Below are positions 10,835 through 23,594 of a stretch of 64,000 bases of DNA, piece by piece. The position numbers were made by a program, and so were the translations under genes. The notes beneath the pieces were generated by a model that was not told where the DNA came from, did no database searches, and was given only the letters and a program-made list of their open reading frames with translations. The number at the start of each line of letters is the position of its first letter. Position 1 is the stretch's first letter. The stretch comes from Sesamum alatum (taxonomy: Eukaryota > Streptophyta > Magnoliopsida > Lamiales > Pedaliaceae), in NCBI GenBank assembly GCA_034509735.1, contig JACGWO010000001.1, positions 35,219,966 through 35,283,965 on the forward strand, read 5' to 3'.

Positions 10835-13800
10835 TTAAAGCCAATTGCCCATATGCCTAATCCCCATCTTCTCAAGATGTTGCGTATGAGCGCTCTGCGA
10901 CATAGGCTTTGTCAGCGGGTCTGCTGTGTTGTCTGCCGAGTTGACTCGGTCCATCCGGACGTCACCTCTTCCTACCATTTCTCTAAGAAGATGGTAGCGT
11001 CTAAGAATGTGTTTGGAACGGTGATGAGATCTCGGTTCCTTTGCTTACGCTATTGCGCCCTTGTTATCACAGAAGATGACAACGGGCTCGGCGATGCTAG
11101 GCACCACACCCAACTCTTGGATGTAGTTTCTCATCCAAACCGCTTCCTTAGCAGCTTCTGAAGCTGCTATGTATTCAGCCTCTGTGGAGCAGTCAGCAAT
11201 GGTTGCTTGCTTGGAACTTTTCCAAGCTACTACTCCTCCATTGAGTTTGAATACGTACCCCGATTAAGACTTGGCATCATCGTTATCAGACTGGAAGCTA
11301 GCGTCGCTAAAGCCTTCCAGAATTAGTTCTCCATTGCCATAGACTAAGAACATCTCCTTAGTTCTCCTTAGGTACTTAAGGATGCCCTTAACAGCATTCC
11401 AATGTGCTTCTCCTGCGCAGGACTGATATCTGCTTGTCACGCTCAAAGCGTACGCAATGTCAGGCCTAGTGCAGTGGACCGCATATTTTATGCTACCTAC
11501 GGCAGAAGCATAGGGGATGACCTTCATTCTTTCAAGTTCCTCATCAGTCTGTGGGACTGTTTCTTGGATAACTTGATCCCATGCCTCATTGGAAGAAATC
11601 CTCGTTTGGAGTTGTCCATTCGATATCTCTTTAGGACTTTCTCCATATACGAGTTTTGGGTGAGTCCTAACATCCTTTTAGATATGTCCCTGACAATCTG
11701 GATGCCTAGGATGTAGGAGGCTTTACCCAAGTCCTTCATGGAAAACTGGGTTTACAACCATGCTTTTGTGTTTCCTAACATTCTAACGTCATTACCAATG
11801 AGTAGAATGTCATCCACATAAAGCACTAGGAACACTATTGAGCTCCCACTGACCTTCTTGTATACACAAGGGTCGGATTTGTTTTGATGAAGTCATAACC
11901 TCGTATTACTTCATCAAAGCGAATGTTCCAACTTTGGGAGGCTTGTTTGAGGCCATAGATGGACTTCTAGAGACGACAGACTTTCTGCTCTTCTCCAATG
12001 ACCGTGAAACCCTGCGGCTGATCCATATAGATCTCTTCTTCAACGAAACCGTTTGAGGAAGGCCGTTTTCACGTCCATCTGCCATATCTCATAGTCATAC
12101 CATGCTGCTATGGCGAGCAGAATCGAATAGACTTAGCCATGGCTACTGGCGAGTAGGTATCCTCAAAAATCGACCCGAGTCGTTGAGTGTATCCCTTAGC
12201 TACAAGCCTAGCCTTAAAAGGTTGTGACTTCTCCATCAACGCCAAGTTTGCGCTTGTAGACCCACTTACAGCCCACTGGCTTAACACCTTTCGGTGGATC
12301 TACGAGACTCCAAACTTGGTTCTCGCTCATGGAGTCTATTTCGGCTTTCATGGCCTCAAGCCATTTCCCGGAGTCGATGTCAGACATCGCTTCTCCATAA
12401 GTCTTAGGATCGTTGTCCAAAAGATCGGTCGCACCTAGAAAGCCATATCTCATTGGAGGTCTGGACTCTCTAGTGGACCTACGGAGAACGGGAACGTCAG
12501 TGGTGACTGTGGGCGCTGACTGTATCGGAGCCGGTTGGTTCAGGAACCGGGACTGGCTGTTCCTGAGGCTGTCCTTCATGCCTAGCATGTTGACTTCTCG
12601 AGGTTGGTCAGCCCTTCGGCTGTTAATCCTGAATCCTCTAAAGTGAGGGTTCCGCGGCTGTGTCTGATGGCTGGATTCCATCACTTGATTCCTCAAGGAT
12701 CAGCTCATCAGATTGGATATCCTCCGGGAAGCCTTGCTCCAAGAATACTGCATTTCTTGAAACAAACACCTTTTGTTCCAAGGGGTCATAAAAGTAATAA
12801 CCTGCAGTTTCTTTAGGGTATCCAACGAACCTGCATAAGCTAGACCTAGATTCTAACTTATCTCCCACTAACCTCTTTGACGTATGCGGGCTACCCCACA
12901 CTCTCAAGTAGTTGTAGGATGCAGGCTTGCCGTGCCATATCTCATATGGCATTTGGGTTAATGCACTAGTAGGCGCTAAATTCAATAATTGGCCGCCGTT
13001 TCTAGTGCATAGCTCCAAAAAGATAAGGGCAATTTGGTAAAACTCATCATGGACCGAACCATGTCCAACAGGGTTCGATTCCTCCTTTCAAGAGACACCA
13101 GTTAACTGTGGTGTTCCTGGAGGTGTCCATTCTGATATTATACCATGTTCTTTTTAGATAATCTAGGAACTCCGTACTAAGGTATTCATCGCCTCGGTCC
13201 GACCGAAGGATTTTAATTTTGCAGTTGGTTTAGTTCTCCACTTCAAGTCTGAATTCTTTAAACCTCTCAAGAGCTTCAGACTTGTACCTCATCAGGTAAA
13301 CATAACCATACCGTGAATGATCATCGGTGAAGGTTATGAAGTAGGAGAACCCACCTTCGGGCCTGCGTCCTTAGTGGTCCACATACGTCTGTATGGACCA
13401 AGTCCAACAGACCTGTGGCAAGCCTGCTTTGTCCTACAAAGGGCTTCTTGTCATTTTCCCTCTTAGACAGACTCACAATTGGTAGATCGCTTAAGTCCCC
13501 AACCTCTAGGTTCTTTGAGTCTACCAACCTTTTTCATCCTATCTTGGGATTATGTGACCTAGCCTAGCGTGCCACAGACGTGTGTTCCCGTTATTATCTA
13601 ATTTTCGTTTGTGCTGTGCATTGAGGACGAAATTCGTTTGTTGCAAGATATAGAGTCCGTTATGCAATGTACCAAGTAGATGAGCAATTCCACACCTCAA
13701 AACAAATAAAATCAATTTTTTATTGATTCTAACTCATAACCACTATTGTCCAACAATGGAATGGAAATAATGTTTTAATCATACTGGGTACAAAATAAAC

Positions 13801-14804
13801 ATGCTCTAAATCTATGCTAATACTATCACTAATCACTAGAGTGGCGGATCCTACTGCTTCTGCCAAGATGGCCTTGCCATTCCCAAGCTTCAGGATCATG
13901 TCCCCGCTACCCAGTTTTCTGCTTCTTTTCAACACCTGCAAGTTATTGCAAATGTGAGCTCCACAGCCGGTATCTAATACCAAGAGGCAGAACTAGTGAC
14001 CATATTAACCTCAATCACATATATACCTTGGAGACAACCTTTCCCTTTCCTTTGCCTTTCCCTTCTTTGGCAATGGGAACACTCTTAGTGTTCGTAGCTG
14101 CTTTGACGGCCTTTCCTTTTTCCTTTCTTCTTCTTCCAAACGTCCGGCACCCTTGCCTTTCGTATTAGAAGTCGAAGCACCTCCAAACAATACCGAAGGC
14201 GTGGACTTCTTAGTCATTGCCCTCGTATTGCACCAACATATTGATCAACTCATGAATGCCCTTCTCAAGTGCGTTCATGTTGTAGTGACGATAAATTGGT
14301 CAAAGGAGGGTGGGAGTGACTGAAGGATCACATCTATGTACGTTTCATTATCGAGACTTGCCTTTAGGTCCTCGAGCTTTTCCACCAGGGTAAGCATTTT
14401 AACCCCGTGCTCTTGTACAGAGGATCCTTCTGTCATTTTAGTTCCAAAGAACGCCTTGGTCGCGACATACCTAGTATGCCGGTCCGGGACTGCATAGCAA
14501 TCCTTAAGGCGAGCCATGATAGAAGGGACCTCGTCTAGCCTTTCATATTGCTTCTGAATCTCATTGGTCATCGAAGCAAGTATTGATGCTACGGACTTCC
14601 GGTATTCCTTATGCCAAGTCTCGAACGTCTCACGTTCTTCTGGCGTGGATCCTTCCGGTAAGGTCCTAGGGAGAGGCTCGTCCATAGACGTAGCCTTGGT
14701 TCTCGTAATCTAGGACTATCCTGAGATTGCGCAACCAGTTGTTGTAGTTTGTTCCATTGAATTTGTTGTGTCTCAAGAATGGTGGAAAGTGGGTTCTTAG
14801 ACAT
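10835..14804 (-). pseudogene. copia gag-pol, frame-broken, minus strand
   Basis: The start ATG is at 14804 (MSKNPLSTILET) and the stop is TAA at 10837-10835, after the GNWL-like end. Recognisable along the minus strand: gag (~14804-14030), Lys/Gly-rich linker, protease LDTGCGAHIC (~13980-13945), pre-integrase LWHARLG, integrase, RT with YVDD at 11820-11809, and RNase H with DASFQSD (~11305). An early one-base change in gag (ACACAACAA for ACAAACAA) and many later indels break the frame. Near 14033 about 88 bases are missing relative to the intact copy, removing the whole CCHC knuckle; the deletion ends lie in CCAAG repeats. Near 11880-11900 the RT holds a scrambled repeat. It is non-functional. 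Confidence 0.88.
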
Positions 14805-17101
14805 TTTAAAATCTACATTTTAGAAAACAGCGCGCGATCAACAGAAAATAAAAAGACGGTGGTTTGATAAAATAATTAAATGCATGGACTTCAGTCATTT
14901 AATCCTCCCACTATTTATACGAAAACACGGTACTCTCAAACGTGATTTTCGGGAAATCCTTTCCAAGTGGGCTTGGGATCCACAGTGATTTTTCCCACAC
15001 CCCGCTTTTACGATTCGCATGGAAAAAATCCTGTGGGAGGTATTCCATACCATTCTCGTACCACGAGATTCCCAAGATTATTGCCTCACCCTTTCAAATG
15101 ATCCCGAGGACTCCAAGCGAATCATGTTAATTGGGCGTTAGACCCAACCCAATCGACCGAGCCACGGACCCACTGGTTTCCCCACGACTCGTGAGACAGG
15201 TAGCAGCAGCCCGCTTTTCGTTCATGACATAATGCAGCTTCCTTTAAGTACAATAACGTGCGACGACTCGTGAGACCGCGCTATTGACCTAAAGTAGCTT
15301 CCTCACTATGCCATAGATTGGAAGGCATCGACAAACTCCTGGAGTTCATGTCCACTTTGTCTAGGGTCTAATATTTAGACATTGGTCCAACCAATGTGAG
15401 AGTAAGTAATGACCGAGATCTCAAATAAATAAATATCTACACATACATCCATAATGCTTAAATAAACCATCCACAACAGTTATACGATAAATAAACAACC
15501 CATTCATTCATCATCATAACCACTTGCAAAATTAAAGCCTAGCACGCCCCTGTTGGATGATCACGAGCCCGAATCCTATGCGACCCACTGAGCGCGCAGT
15601 GGATCTATGGTCAATCTAGGTTGGTCCTATACTATTACATTAATAGTAACCCAATCATCATGCTGATGGGCCTTGGTCTCTTTTTCTCTTTCTTCACTTC
15701 ATGGAAAACTCCAAGGGGCCTCCCGTCTGGGCTCTCCATGTGGTCCTTCCTTCTTCTCCACCAATTACAAAAAATAGAAACCTCACTCCTAGTCTACTCT
15801 CATTACATATTAAAAATAGAAACCCCAGCAAAAACCCGGGGGAGTACATAAGGAGGGAGGTAGAATGCCTTATTATTCCAAGGCAACTAGAAAAGAGAAG
15901 GAGAAAGCAGTAAAAAGAGGCACACAGGCCCAACAGAAAATAAACCATACATTCGGTCTAGGGCTCGCGATCATCCATTTCCATCCAACACACATAATCA
16001 CATGATCCAATCATATAATTACAAAATACCAACAACATATGATTTCCAATCATAAATATCCAAAATAATAAATGAATATGTGCACAACGTGTGAGGAATA
16101 AAACACAAATATTGGTAATATTATTTTCTCGTTTTAGGAAAATCTTTCCTCATTATTTTAAGTAAAATAACCCCGGGATTCCAAATCCAATTTATTTTAC
16201 TCCTAAAATAATGTCTTTAGAAAAATAGCATAATTGAACCAAAAACGATTTTTCAGAATTAATTCAAAATTAAAACTGAAAATAATTAAAAAATAAAAGA
16301 AAAAAACACTGCTAGGGTTTTGAAATCCTAGCAGCAGCAGCCGCCGCCGCCGCCGCAGCGGGCCCGCCGGCACGCGCACAGGCGCTGCTGGCCGGGCGCA
16401 CGCGCGCAAGCCCCTTGCCTGCGTGCGCGCGCGCCTGGCCGGCAGCGCGCAGCGGCCTGGCAATCCGGCAGGCCGCCGCGCTCGTAGGCTCCCCTGCCTT
16501 GCGCGCGCGCTGGCCTGCTGGCTGCCGGCCGTGCCGTGCGCAGTGCGCGCGCAGACGCGCACTAGGCACGCCTGCCGGACGCCGCGCGCAGACTCCTCCG
16601 TCTGCGTGCGCGCGCGCCTGGCGGCGCTGCCCAGAGCCCGTCCGCGCGCGGACTCGCAGGTGCGCAGCCTTGCGCGCGCGCGCGCGCATGACGCTCCTGC
16701 CGGGCGCACGCACGCAGACACCCTTGTTGCCGGACGCGCACGCATGTAGACACGCTTCCTGGCTGCGCGCTGCCCCTGCGCGACCGGCTGGGCGGGCGCG
16801 CGCAGGCCTCCTTTGCCTGCGCGCGTCTGCCCTGCTGGCAGCGTGCGGCTGCCCGCGGCCAGCCCTTCCCGGCTGGCCGCTGCATCATTTCTCATTTTCC
16901 GTTCAATTTTCCACCCCCGTTTCCCAAGAAAAACAGAAAAAATAGCAACATTCAGAAATTCGCACGAATTAAAAAGCAATAAAACCAACATGCTTAAAAT
17001 CAAGAAAAATCAAGATTTAATAAAAACATGTAAATTTCACGTTTCATGCTTATAACGCACGTAAACCCTAGGCTATACACCGAACCGGGCTCTGATACCA
17101 C
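14805..17101 (-). other. type A leader, minus strand, with CG-rich island
   Basis: Between gag start and primer site. It contains a TATAAATA (minus strand, 14919-14912), the CACGAGTCGTG motif pair (15180-15290 region), a G/A-rich to CT-rich stretch near 15830-15920, and the CG-rich island at about 16335-16880. The island gives long open frames on both strands (up to 266 codons at 16203-17003), but they are low-complexity Arg/Ala/Pro and not conserved in frame with other copies. Treated as non-coding. Confidence 0.8.
17089..17100 (-). other. primer-binding site, initiator tRNA-Met
   Basis: The minus strand reads TGGTATCAGAGC, one base inside the 5' LTR end at 17102. Confidence 0.9.
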
Positions 17102-19106
17102 TGAAAGAAATCGGTGGATCGTCCCAGGAATTGCGCGAATGCGGAAGCGCGATAAAATTAAACATACAAAAAATAAAGCATGCTTTTTAATTTAAAAGAA
17201 CACACTCAAGGGGTGTGCCTTTGAGGTTCCCGGGCGTTCGGTGTATCTCATGATCATAAAGCATGTAAAGAAGTCATGGAGGCCATAGAGTTGAGAATTA
17301 AAGAGGGACGAAAAAAGTAAAACGAGACCTACCCGTTGTCGTTTTCGTCTTCAACGGCTACTCGCGTTGTTCCCCGTTTTGCACCGAGATCTCGTTCTTG
17401 AGGACCCTCCAGATCATGACACACGATCACCCACGTATCTTGCACGTCGTGCTAGCAACGAACAAGTGTATAATTTTTGGAGTGGACGAATCAATAACAC
17501 GTTATCAATTAACGGTATTGGTTCGTCTAAGTTCTAATGTTCCAAGAACAAAAAAGAACTAAAAAAATATTTTCTTCTTGGAGAGAGAGGGAGGGGCGGA
17601 CGAGAGGTATGGAGAGGGGGGAGTGTGTGTTGTGTGTGTTTTCAAGAATCATCATCCTTCAATTGTTGGAAGCTAGAGGTTTATATAGAGGAGGAGTTTA
17701 ATCCTCTTTAAACTCCAACTCTAAGAACTCTAATTTGACTAGGATTTTGACCTAAGTCAAAGTCCTAGTCAAACTAGTGTTTGACCTAGTCAAACGAATC
17801 CTAGCCTTCCATCTCCCCTTTCCATCTCAACCGTTGATTTTAATTTAATGGAATATTTAAATCCTATTAAATATTCCAAAAGGCTAAAAGAATAAATATA
17901 ATATAATAAATAAATATTATTATTTATTCTAAGCCCATTAAATCAACCCTTTTAATAAATCTTATTTATTAATTTAATTCCCTTTATCAGATACAAGGAA
18001 TTAATTTCTCCAAGAAAATATAGGACCCGATTAAATCTAATTTAATCATTCCTTTACTCCAATATTTAATTCCAAAATTAAATACTAAGTGTGTGTGGAT
18101 AGTGTGTGACTCTTTAGGTTCACCATTCAGCTAGACTTGGTCGGATTCCTAGAATCCGCCCGTTACCATGGGTGCCATCTAGCAACGGTCCATGGCACTA
18201 GAGACTAGGTGAAATATTCGGGGATGAACATTTAGGCTCTAACAGTATACTTGTCCTTCTATCTTCGGTCTCATCAGTTAGGGTCTAGGGCACGGAAAAA
18301 TGCAGGTACCCATTTTGGACCTAAGTGTCGGTCTGTCCTTACTAAACGCCGCAAAGGGAAACCTTTCCCTTCTGTTTAGTTACTGTGGCCACAGATTTCA
18401 GGGACAAGACACAGAGCATACATGAGACTCAACTGTCAATACCTTTTGACAGGAGACAGATCCTTTCTTGGAAACTACTGTCACTTTGTACACCCGAGCT
18501 GCACTAGACATGACTTATGACTACTCAAGAGTATTTTGGCAATCTCTCACCATATCTAAGATACAGACCTGATGCACAGGTAAACTCAGCAGTTCCTCAA
18601 GTCAAATGACTTGGCCTGTACTGTTGGAACCGGGAATACATGTCATATATTGCTGACCATACTCAAGGTCCTCCGTAAGACGGTTCCCGTGAGTCACCTC
18701 AGTCAGCTACTTCCTAGCATGCTGACCCACTAACACTGCTTAGTCGACCTTCGTCACCCGTCGATGAAATACGACAGCAGATGCTTAGTGCAAGTCTCAA
18801 AGGGAATCCCGGTACCCATTTTCGGGATTCCTTGACTTGGAGATTTCCGGACTGATTCGGCGAGACTTGATTTCATGGACCTACCTCCAAGCATAGTCCC
18901 AGTCCCCGAAATCGTTTCTCAGTCCGTGGGCTTTGTTTGCGTCGTGAACACAAATGTAAATGCAGATAAGTGAACGTAAACAAAGTATTGCCATTTGAAT
19001 TTTCACTTCTTTATTCATAAATGTTTTATCAAAATACCAAAGAATTGTCTAGACATAGGTTACATATTTCTGCCAAAATTGGCTTACATGGTCACCTATT
19101 CTAACA
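17102..19106 (-). repeat. type A 5' LTR of nested element (2005 bp)
   Basis: It begins (minus strand) TGTTAGAATAGGTGACCATG at 19106 and ends TTTCTTTCA at 17102. It is co-linear with the partner LTR at 8778-10818. The length difference is mostly the single 33-base W-box unit present once here (near 17750-17795). Confidence 0.92.
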
Positions 19107-19111
19107 GTGGT
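19107..19111. other. target-site duplication GTGGT, right copy
   Basis: GTGGT follows the LTR tip at 19106; it matches 8773-8777. The sequence then continues CTCACGAGTCGTGG, resuming the interrupted leader. Confidence 0.92.
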
Positions 19112-19582
19112 CTCACGAGTCGTGGCACGTTATTGTACTTAAAGGAAGCTGCACTATGTCATGAACGAAAAATGGGCTGCTGTTACCTGTCTCACGAGTC
19201 GTGGGGGTACCAGTGGGTCTGTAGCTCGGTCGATTGGGAGGGGTCTAACGCCCAATTAACATGATTCGCTTGGAGTCCTCGGGATCATGTGAAAGGGTGA
19301 GGCAATAATCTTGGGAATCTCATGGAACGAGAATGGTATGGAATACCTCCCACAGGATCTTTTCCATGCGAATCGTAAAAGCGGGGTATGGGAAAAATCG
19401 CTGTGGATCCCAAGCCCACTAGGAAAGGATTTCCTGAAAATCACGTTTGAGGGTACCGTGTTTTCGTATAAATAGTGGGAGGATTAAATGACTAAAGTCC
19501 ATGCATTTTATTTATTTTATCAAACCATCGTCTTTTATATTCTGCTGATCGCGCGCTGTTTTCTAAAAATGTAGATTTTAAA
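19112..19582 (+). other. type A leader, remainder before gag
   Basis: It continues the leader interrupted at 8777: the CACGAGTCGTG motif pair (19115-19125, 19193-19203), GGATCCCAAGCCCACTAGG, and TATAAATA at 19467-19474, which is 109 bases before the gag ATG. Confidence 0.8.
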
Positions 19583-22500
19583 ATGTCTAAGAACCCACTC
19601 TCCACCATTCTTGAGACAAACAAATTCAATGGAACAAATTACAATGATTAGTTGCGCAATCTCAGGATAGTCCTAGATTATAAGAACCAAGGCTATGTCA
19701 TGGACGAGCCTCTCCCTAGGACCTTGCCGGAAGGATCCACGCCAGAAGAACGCGAGACGTTCGAGACTTGGCATAAGGATGACCGGAAGGTCCGTAGCAT
19801 CATACTTGCTTCGATGACCAATGAGATTCAGAAGCAATATGAAAGGCTAGACGATGTCCCTTCCATTATGGCTCGCCTTAAGGATTGCTATGTAGTCCCG
19901 GATCCGGCATACTAGGTATGTCGCGACCAAGGCGTTCTTTGGAACGAAAATGACAGAAGGATCCTCTGTACAAGAGCACGGGGTTAAAATGCTTACCCTG
20001 GTGGAAAAGCTCGAGGACCTAAAGGCAGGTCTCGATAATGAAACGTACATAGATGTGATCCTTCAGTCACTCCCACCCTCCCTTGACCAATTTATCAATC
20101 AACTATATCATGAACGCACTTGAAAAGGGCATTCATGAGTTGATCAATATGTTGGTGCAATATGAGGCAACGACTAAGAATCCACACGTTCAGTATTGTT
20201 TGGAGGTGCTTCAACTTCAAATACGAAAGGCAAGGGTGCCGGATGTTGGAAGAAGAAGAAAGGGAAGGGAAAGGCCGTCAAAGCAGCTACGAACAATAAG
20301 AGTGTTCCCATTGCCAAAGAGGGGAAAGGCAAAGGAAGGGAAAGGTTGTCTCCAAGCAACAGTCGAAGGCATATACATATGTATCAACTGCCGTGAGAAA
20401 GGGCATTGGAAGAGAGAGTGCCCCAAACTCTTCTCGAACCAAGGTATATATGTGATTGAGGTTAATATGATTACTAATTCTGCCTCTTGGGTATTAGATA
20501 CCGGCTGTGGAGCTCACATTTGCAATGACTTGCAGGTGTTGAAAAGAAGCAGAAAACTGGGTAGCGGGGACATGATCCTGAAGCTTGGGAATGGCAAGGC
20601 CATCTCGGCAGAAAGCACTAGGATCCGCCACTCTAGTGAGTAGTGATAGTATTAGCATAGATTTAGAGCAAGTTTATTTTGTACCTAGTATGATTAAAAA
20701 CATCATTTCCATTCTATTGTTGGACAATAGTGGTTATGAGTTTAGAATCAATAAAAATTGCTTTTATTTGATGAGGTGTGGAATTGCTCATCTACTTGGT
20801 ACATTGCATAACGGACTCTATATCTTGCAACAAACGAATATCGTCCTCAATGCACAACACAAACCGAAATTAGATAATAACGGGAACGCACGAGTGTGGC
20901 ACGCTAGGCTAGGTCAACCTAGAGGTTGGGGACTTGAGCGATCTATCAACTTGTGAATCCTGTCTAAGAGGGAAAATGACCAAGAAGCCCTTTGTAGGAC
21001 AAAGCAGGCTTGCCACAGGTCTGTTGGACTTGGTCCATACAGACGTATGTGGGCCACTAAGGACGCAGGCCCAAGGTGGGTTTTCCTACTTCATAACCTT
21101 TACCGATGATCATTCACGGTATGGTTATGTTTACCTGATGAGGTACAAGTCTGAAGCTCTTGAGAGGTTTAAAGAATTCAAACTTGAAGTGGAGAACCAA
21201 AACCAACTGCAAAATTAAAGTCCTACGGACAGACCGAGGCGGTGAATACCTTAGTACAAAGTTCCTAGATTATCTAAAAGAACATGGTATAATATCAGAA
21301 TGGACACCTCCGGAAACACCATAGTTAAATGGTGTCTCTGAAAGGAGGAATCAAACCCTCTTGGACATGGTTCGGTCCATGATGAGTTTCACCAAACTGC
21401 CCTTATCCTTTTGGGGATATGCACTAGAAACGGCGGCCAAGTTGTTGAATTTGGCGCCTACTAGTACATTAACCCAAATGCCATATGAAATATGGCACGG
21501 CAAGCCTGCGTCCTACAACTACTTGAAAGTATGGGGTAGCCCCGCATACGTCAAGAGGTTAGTGGGAGATAAGTTAGAATCCAGGTCTAACTTATGCAGG
21601 TTCATTGGATACCCTAAAGAAACTGCGGGTTATACTTTATGACCCCTTGGAACAAAAGGTCTTTGTTTCAAGAAATGTAGTATTCTTGGAGCAAGGCTTC
21701 CCGGAGGATATCCAACCTGATGAGCTGATCCTTGAGGAATCAAGTGATGGAATCCAGCAATCAGAGGTAGCCACGGAACCCTCACTTAGACGATTCAGGA
21801 TAGACAGCCGAAGCGCTGACCAACCTCGAGAGGTCCAACATGCTAGGCATGAAGGACAGCCTCAGAACAGCCAGCCCCGGTTCCTGAACCACCGGCTCCG
21901 ATACAGTCAGCGCCCACAGTCACCACTAACGTTCCCGTTCTCCGTAGGTCCACTAGAGAGTCCAAACCTCCAGTGAGATATGGCTTTCTAGGTGCGACCG
22001 ATCTTTTGGATAACGATCCTAAGACTTATGGAGAAGCGATGTCAGACATCGACTCTGGGAAATGGCTTGAGGCCATGAATGCCGAAATGGACTCCATGAG
22101 CGAGAACGAAGTTTGGAGTCTTGTAGATCCACCGAAAGGTGTTAAGCCAGTAGGCTGTAAGTGGGTCTACAAGCGCAAACTTGGCGTTGATGGAGAAGTC
22201 ACAACTTTTCAGGCTAGGCTTGTAGCTAAGGGATACACTCAACGACCCGGGGTCGATTTTGAGGATACCTACTCGCCAGTAGCCATGGCTAAGTCCAATC
22301 GGATCCTGCTCGCCATAGCAGCATGGTATGACTATGAAATATGGCAGATGGACTGAAAACGGCCTTCCTCAGCGGTTTTGTTGAAGAAGAGATCTATATG
22401 GATCAGCCGGAGGGTTTCACGGTCACTGAGAAGAACAAAAAGTCTGTCGTCTCCAGAATCCATCTATGGCCTCAAACAAGCCTCCCGAAGTTGAACATTC

Positions 22501-23578
22501 GCACGAAGTAAATACGGGGTATGACTTCATCAAAATGAATCCGACCCTTGTGTATACAGGAAGGTCAGTGGGAGCTCAATTGTGTTCCTAGTGCTTTATG
22601 TGGATGACATTCTGCTCATTGGTAATGACGTTAGAATGTTAGGAAACACAAAAGCATGGTTGTCAATCCAGTTTTCCTGAAGGACTGGGGTGAAGCCTCC
22701 TACATCCTAGGCATCCAGATTGTCAGGGACAGATCTAAAAGGGGTGTTAGGACCACCCAAAACTCGTATATTGGAGAAAGTCCTAAAGAGATATCGAATG
22801 GACAACTCCAAACGGGGATTCCTTCCCATGAGGCATGGGATCAAGTTGTCCAAGAAACAATCCCTACAGACCGATAAGGAACTTGAAAGGATGAAAGTCA
22901 TCCCCTATGCTTCTGCCGTAGTAGCATCCAATATGCAGTCCACTGCACTAGCCTGATGTTGCATATGCTTTGAGCGTAACAAGCAGATATCAGTCCTGCG
23001 CAGGAGAGGCACACTGGAATGCTGTTAAGGCATCCTTAAGTACCTAAGGAGGACAAGGAAATGTTCCTAGTCTATGGCAATGGAGAACTAATTCTGGAAG
23101 GTTTTAGCGATGCTAGCTTCCAGTCTGATGACGATGATGCCAAGTCTCAATCGGGGTACGTATTCAAACTCAATGGAGGAGTAGTAAGCTTGGAAAAGTT
23201 CCAAGCAAGCAACTATTGCTGACTCCACCACAGAGGCTGAATACATAGCAGCTTCAGAAGCTGCTAAGGAAGCGGTTTGGATGAGAAACTACATCCAAGA
23301 GTTGGGTGTGGTGCCTAGCATCGCCGGAGCCGTTGTCATCTTCTGTGATAACACGGAGCAATAGCGCAAGCAAAGGAACGAGATCTCATCACCGTTCCAA
23401 ACACATTCTTAGACGCTACCATCTTCTTAGAGAAATGGTAGGAAGAGGTGACGTTCGGATGGACCGAGTCAACTCGGCAGACAACACAGCAGACCCGCTG
23501 ACAAAGCCTATGTCGCAGAGCGCTCATACGCAACATCTTGAGAAGATGGGGATTAAACATATGGGCAATTGGCTTTAA
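19583..23578 (+). pseudogene. copia gag-pol, broken by stops and indels
   Basis: Start ATG 19583 (MSKNPLSTILET), stop TAA 23576-23578. Codon 23 is TAG where the siblings have TGG, ending gag almost at once. Visible domains: gag, CCHC zinc knuckle CX2CX4HX4C at 20380-20421, protease LDTG with D codon at 20497, pre-integrase, integrase HTDVCGPL (~21030), TDDHSRYGY and a diverged SERRNQT glutamate region, the LRRSTRES-like linker, RT with YVDD at 22597-22608, and RNase H with DASFQSD (~23107). Single-base losses recur from ~22360 on (e.g. CTGAAAAC, GTAGTAGC). The C-terminal 90 codons are open in one frame (23306-23578). Confidence 0.88.
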
Positions 23579-23579
23579 A

Positions 23580-23594
23580 GGTCAAGTGGGAGAT
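23580..23594 (+). other. polypurine tract
   Basis: GGTCAAGTGGGAGAT, one base after the gag-pol stop codon and directly before the 3' LTR tip. Confidence 0.87.

Larger units (their letters stand above)
8778..19106 (-). mobile_element. full-length type A copia element, minus strand (10.3 kb)
   Basis: All structural parts are present on the minus strand: 5' LTR 17102-19106, tRNA-Met primer site 17089-17100, leader with CG-rich island, gag-pol 14804 down to 10835, polypurine tract 10819-10833, and 3' LTR 8778-10818, flanked by GTGGT on both sides. The two LTRs differ at scattered bases and small indels, plus one extra 33-base repeat unit in the 3' LTR, so insertion is not very recent. Gag-pol is frame-broken and lacks the zinc knuckle, so it is non-autonomous now. 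It sits in the leader of another A element. Confidence 0.93.

Noticed and set aside
16203..17003. Open frame of 266 codons, minus strand, and overlapping frames on both strands
   Set aside because: It lies in the CG-rich leader island. Stops are rare there only because TAA, TAG and TGA need A/T. The product is Arg/Ala/Pro low complexity, with overlapping open frames on both strands and no conservation of frame between copies.
17085..17101. Possible tRNA gene fragments at the TGGTATCAGAGC sites
   Set aside because: Only the 12 or so bases complementary to the tRNA 3' end are present; there is no cloverleaf, so these are primer-binding sites.
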